In this document: in pieces, positions 60,562-64,000 of the stretch
How the letters are laid out: each line of letters opens with the position of its first letter
Position numbering within the stretch: the stretch's first letter is position 1
Source of the DNA: Chryseobacterium indicum
GTDB lineage: Bacteria > Bacteroidota > Bacteroidia > Flavobacteriales > Weeksellaceae
Length of the DNA stretch: 64,000 nt
Direction: 5' to 3'
Assembly (NCBI RefSeq): GCF_021504595.1
Contig: NZ_JACSGT010000001.1
Span: 372,001 to 436,000, forward strand
The notes under the pieces: model-generated
What the model was told of the DNA's origin: nothing
The model's input: only the letters and a program-made list of their open reading frames with translations
Database searches by the model: none
Translations under genes and position numbers: made by a program

Positions 60562-62421
60562 TTATTTCAAGACCTCAACTTCAATTGCACTGTCATCAAA
60601 AACTTTGATAAATGCTTTCGTGTAATCCTCCTTCGTTGCAAAATTCGGGTTTTCCAGAAATTTCTGCGGGTTGATCGCAAAAAGCGGGAACCAAGTTGAA
60701 GAAATCTGGATCTGGATTTTATGTCCCTTTTTGAAAGTATGCACCACATCCTGCAATCTGAAATTCACGGCTGTTTTCTGGTTCGGAATCAAGGCTTCCG
60801 CTTTTTCTCTCGAATTTCTGAATCTTGCCGGCATAATTTCACTTCGTACCATCTGATGGTAATTTCCATAGATCACTCCGTCTTTTTTCTCAAGCGGTTT
60901 AAAATCTTCAGGATAAACATCAATTAATTTTACCGCAAAATCTGCATCCGTAGAAGTGGAAGCAATGTTTAATTTAGCCATGATTTCTCCCGCAAACGTA
61001 ATGTCATCCGTCAGAACATCCGTTGTAAACGTTAAAACATCCGGTCTTCCTTCTGCAAATCTCTGGTCTTCCGACATATAATTTCTTGGCGTAAAACCGT
61101 TGAAATCTTTTAAATTATCAGAGCTTAAAACCGGATTATTCGGATCGCTGTAATATTCTGAAGAACCTTGTCCCGCTGTGTTTTTCAAAGTTCCTTTTGA
61201 TAAATAGAAATTCACTTTCTGTGCTTCTTTCGGCGGATAGGTTGCAAACTCTCTCCATTGTTTTGCACCGGTGTCGTACATTAATGCTTCCGGTAAACCT
61301 GCATCCTGTTTTGTATTTCCTTTCAGATAATGATTAAAGAATTTTGTTTCCACATTTTTCTGATAATACGTTGCAATGCTGTCTCCGAAATAAATCTGGT
61401 TGTGGAAATGTTTTCCCTGTTCGTACGCCCAGGCTCCGTGAGAGAAAGGCCCCATGACGATCGTATTTTTCGCTTTCGGACTTGTTTTTTCAATGGTTTT
61501 ATAAATGTTTAAAGGTCCTGAAAGATCTTCCGCATCAAACCATCCTCCCACAGTCATTACCGCATGATTTACGTTTTTAAGATGAGGCAATAAACTTCTT
61601 TTCTGCCAGAATTCATCATAATTCGTGTGGTTCATTATTTCCGTCATGAAGAAATTATCCTTGTAGTACTTTTCATAACCGTCTTTTAAGGTTCCCATGT
61701 CTCTGTAAAATTTCAGACCGTCTTCAGAAGTCGCTTTAATCATAGAATCAGAATACCATGCTTTATTTTCAGGCTTTGTTTTCTGAACGCCGAAAACAGG
61801 GAAGGTTCTGAAATAGCCCATCATAAATCTTCCGTTGTGAAGAAAATCGTCATTCCAGAAATCTGAAATCGGCGCCTGTGGAGAAGAAGCTACCAAAGCA
61901 GGATGTTGCGCCAGAATTCCGACTGCGGTATAAAATCCGGGATAAGAAGTTCCGTATTGTCCTACCTTTCCGTTATTGTCTTTGATGTTTTTCAATAACC
62001 ACTCGATTGTATCGTAGGTATCGGTACTTTCATCAACGTCTTTTTTCGTTTTATGATCCACCTGCGGCGTCATATTGGTGAACGTTCCTTCACTCATGTA
62101 TCTTCCGCGAACGTCCTGAAACACAAAAATATATTTGTCTTTCATCAGATATTGGTTCGGTCCCAGTTTGGTTCTGTATTCGTTTTCACCATAAGGAGCA
62201 ACGCTGTAGCAGGTTCTCTGCATGAGAAACGGATATTTGTTTTTGTTGGAAATATCCTTTGGAATGTACACCGAAGTAAACAGTTTTACTCCGTCGCGCA
62301 TCGGAATATACATTTCCTTTTTAATAAAATTATCCTTTACAAAAGTATCGGGTTGCTGTTTAGTCTGAGAATTTCCAAAAACAAACAGAAAAACAAACAA
62401 AATTGAAAAGTGAATCTTCAT
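60562..62421 (-). CDS. Secreted CocE/NonD-family (X-Pro dipeptidyl) hydrolase
   Basis: A 619-residue protein with a signal peptide (MKIHFSILFVFLFVFGNSQ). The S15/CocE domain begins MYIPMRDGVKLFTSVYIPKD (about 37-56). The nucleophile elbow is GQYGTSYPGFYTAVG (about 158-172). The C-terminal jelly-roll domain (about 420-615) carries the substrate-binding part. Family members are acyl-ester or peptide hydrolases such as glutaryl-acylase and cocaine esterase. Single gene between two repeat-rich gaps. Confidence 0.88.
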   Translation of the reverse strand: MKIHFSILFVFLFVFGNSQTKQQPDTFVKDNFIKKEMYIPMRDGVKLFTSVYIPKDISNKNKYPFLMQRTCYSVAPYGENEYRTKLGPNQYLMKDKYIFVFQDVRGRYMSEGTFTNMTPQVDHKTKKDVDESTDTYDTIEWLLKNIKDNNGKVGQYGTSYPGFYTAVGILAQHPALVASSPQAPISDFWNDDFLHNGRFMMGYFRTFPVFGVQKTKPENKAWYSDSMIKATSEDGLKFYRDMGTLKDGYEKYYKDNFFMTEIMNHTNYDEFWQKRSLLPHLKNVNHAVMTVGGWFDAEDLSGPLNIYKTIEKTSPKAKNTIVMGPFSHGAWAYEQGKHFHNQIYFGDSIATYYQKNVETKFFNHYLKGNTKQDAGLPEALMYDTGAKQWREFATYPPKEAQKVNFYLSKGTLKNTAGQGSSEYYSDPNNPVLSSDNLKDFNGFTPRNYMSEDQRFAEGRPDVLTFTTDVLTDDITFAGEIMAKLNIASTSTDADFAVKLIDVYPEDFKPLEKKDGVIYGNYHQMVRSEIMPARFRNSREKAEALIPNQKTAVNFRLQDVVHTFKKGHKIQIQISSTWFPLFAINPQKFLENPNFATKEDYTKAFIKVFDDSAIEVEVLK

Positions 62422-62547
62422 TGTTTAAAATTTGCAGCTAATTTAATCATAAAATGGTTTTTAACACAAAGTTTTAACAACAGGTTGTCATTCTGACGAA
62501 GGAAGAATCTAAATTAAATATTTTTTTATGGATCTTTTATTTTAAAC

Positions 62548-62605
62548 TTTACCACAAAAGATTTAAACACTTTGGTTTTTTAAGTTTAATATCTTAATCA
62601 AAAAT
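62548..62605. repeat. Shortened relative of the MITE-like element at 46551
   Basis: TTTACCACAAAAGATTTAAA CACTTTGG.. TTTTTAAGTTTAAT resembles the left part of the 46551 element (ACCGCAAAAG.. CACTTTAG.. TTTTAAGTTTAAT). Confidence 0.45.
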
Positions 62606-62629
62606 TTTAACAAAAGAAATTCAAATAAA

Positions 62630-64000
62630 CTATTTCTTCTTTCCTCCAAATTTATTAAGTTTCATTACCAGAGAAAACATCACATATCTTTTCAATATCA
62701 AATCTTCTCTGTCTTCCACACCGGAAGCGGAAATTGTTCTGGTAACACTTTGGTTTTGGTTGAGAACATCATACACTTTTACACGCGCAGTAAGCTGTTT
62801 TTTAAAAAAAGTATAGCTCACACTTGAATTTAAAAAATAAAAATCCCTCTTGAAACCCGGTGCGATATTCGAACTCGTGTTGTATTCAAAATCATTTTCA
62901 AAGACCAGATTGGTTTTAAAAAAATAATTCGTGAGCTCCAGACTGAAATTCTGAGACGTGTTTTTGATACTTTCAATGCTGTAATTTTGATATCCTGAAA
63001 AATTATAATTGATGCTGTAAGATGGTTTGATCGTAATTTTATCTTTTTTTTCATAGGTAAGATTAATTCCCGGGCTGAAATTGTAAGAGTTTCCTGTGAA
63101 TTGCTGTCCGTTAATAAAACCCTTGTTAAAACTGTAACTAAATCCTGATCTTGGTCTTACATTCAGTTTATGATCTTCCCATTTATACGTTTTTCCTAAA
63201 CCTGCAATGAAATTGACGCTTTTATTTCCGCTGATGTTCGCGTAAGTCACAAACTGCTTTCCGGAATCATCATAATATGAATAATTGGTTGTGTTGTTGT
63301 TATTGTACACAAAACTGAAATTGAAATAATAGTTTAAATTTTTCTGAATATTATAATTGTTGAAATAAACATTCGTAGAATTTATCCATGAGTTTTTCAA
63401 ATCAGGATTTCCTTTATACGTTACCAGAGGATTGGATTGATCTACATACGGAATCAGGTTTGCAGAAGATGGGAGGTTGAAATAGGATAAATTGGTAATA
63501 CTTACATTGGAAGTCTGGCTGAAGTTGTAAATCAGTCCGAAATTGTATTTCGGAAGCGCAAAATTTCGCTGAAGCTCATAATTTTGTCCGTTGAAAGTGG
63601 AATGATAGTTCAGATCTGTAAGATTTAAACCTAAAGAAGTCCACATTTTCAGCATTTTTTTATCTAAATTAAAACTGATCTCCGGCGAAAGCTGATTGTT
63701 TTTTTCATCCGAGCTGTTGGATAAAGCCAGATTGTACACCGTATATTTTCCGGTAGCGGTATCAAAATCATTAACAATTCTTTCATTCACCGAATTTCTC
63801 GAATTATACTCCATACTCATCGTCACACTTACAGAATCCGAAACAGGCTCCGTATATTTTGCATTAAATGAATAATTGTTATTCTGATTTTTACTTTGGC
63901 TCAGCTGATTTCTTACATCTCTTTTCGCAACATTTTCCACTCCGTTTTCAAAAAATAAAGTACCGGAATTGATGAGGTTATTGTTTTTATTCCGCTGAAT
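62630..64000 (-). CDS. Outer-membrane beta-barrel protein (TonB-receptor-like), truncated by window edge
   Basis: The frame is open to the right edge, so this is the C-terminal part of a longer gene; a GTG at 63940 is not the start. At least 456 residues are seen. They are long alternating beta strands with aromatic girdles (NFGLIYNFSQTSNVSITN, INYNFSGYQNYSIESI, ending YVMFSLVMKLNKFGGKK), typical of the OMP_b-brl_3 group of TonB-dependent-receptor-like barrels. The plug or carboxypeptidase-like domain expected at the N-terminus lies outside the window. Confidence 0.8.
   Translation of the reverse strand: MQRNKNNNLINSGTLFFENGVENVAKRDVRNQLSQSKNQNNNYSFNAKYTEPVSDSVSVTMSMEYNSRNSVNERIVNDFDTATGKYTVYNLALSNSSDEKNNQLSPEISFNLDKKMLKMWTSLGLNLTDLNYHSTFNGQNYELQRNFALPKYNFGLIYNFSQTSNVSITNLSYFNLPSSANLIPYVDQSNPLVTYKGNPDLKNSWINSTNVYFNNYNIQKNLNYYFNFSFVYNNNNTTNYSYYDDSGKQFVTYANISGNKSVNFIAGLGKTYKWEDHKLNVRPRSGFSYSFNKGFINGQQFTGNSYNFSPGINLTYEKKDKITIKPSYSINYNFSGYQNYSIESIKNTSQNFSLELTNYFFKTNLVFENDFEYNTSSNIAPGFKRDFYFLNSSVSYTFFKKQLTARVKVYDVLNQNQSVTRTISASGVEDREDLILKRYVMFSLVMKLNKFGGKKK

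Overview
The window looks like the chromosome of a low-GC flavobacterium of the Chryseobacterium (Weeksellaceae) type. This is inferred from the gene set and from signals in the DNA, not from a database search. The indicators are: many TAnnTTTG promoter boxes, the Bacteroidetes -7 element; almost no Shine-Dalgarno sequences; a fused lpxC-fabZ gene; a PorX response regulator with a PglZ domain; and a small protein with a type IX secretion sorting tail.

Layout. (1) 1-21062 is a surface-polysaccharide (capsule or O-antigen) locus, all on the + strand. It runs from a truncated CapD/WbpM-type dehydratase through export protein, tyrosine-kinase co-polymerase, UDP-sugar dehydrogenase, flippase, two polymerase-like membrane proteins, five glycosyltransferases, an acyltransferase, the UDP-L-FucNAc genes (fnlA, cupin gene, fnlB, fnlC), a WbpV-like reductase, a WecA/WbpL-like initiating transferase and rfbC. 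(2) 21071-29100 holds a terminator, rimO, an exported protein with a long leader, an RlpA-like protein, then on the minus strand exonuclease III, porX and an S41 peptidase. (3) 29300-37600 is a lipid A and housekeeping run: HD hydrolase, lpxD, lpxC-fabZ, lpxA, small exported protein, efp, a second lpxD, sucD and a PorT-like barrel. (4) 37600-51700 holds an ABC-2 exporter pair, a sorting-tail protein, hemB, an unidentified beta-rich protein, lptB with an extra C-terminal domain, an MsbA-like exporter, a WYL regulator, a DinB protein, cobalamin adenosyltransferase, thiamine pyrophosphokinase, a lipoprotein phosphatase and arginine decarboxylase. (5) 51800-57350 is an accessory-looking, mainly minus-strand block (HAD phosphatase, hydrolase, membrane protein plus DUF2089, two immunity-like proteins, and SymE divergent from an Xre regulator). 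It separates arginine decarboxylase from agmatinase. (6) 57474-64000 holds agmatinase, an AraC/methyltransferase fusion and AlkB (alkylation repair), a CocE-type hydrolase and a truncated outer-membrane barrel protein.

How the genes work together. The first locus can be read as a Wzx/Wzy pathway. The WbpM-, WbpV- and WbpL-like proteins would make and load a D-QuiNAc or D-FucNAc type first sugar. FnlA-FnlB-FnlC would supply UDP-L-FucNAc and the dehydrogenase a uronic acid. Five transferases would extend the unit, and Wza/Wzc would export it. LpxD/C/A, LptB and the MsbA-like exporter serve lipid A and LPS.

The intergenic DNA is rich in dispersed repeats: a CGGGCTTTAGCCCG element in four copies, a 146-bp direct repeat, a perfect 55-nt palindrome, an 8-bp microsatellite and a MITE-like element. 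The most interesting leads are the Imm22-like tail on LptB, the SymE/Xre pair with a 15-bp inverted repeat between the genes, the immunity-like gene pair with related downstream sequences, the unidentified beta-rich protein at 41577-42305, and apparently leaderless lpxD and lptB. I saw no rRNA, tRNA or CRISPR array.
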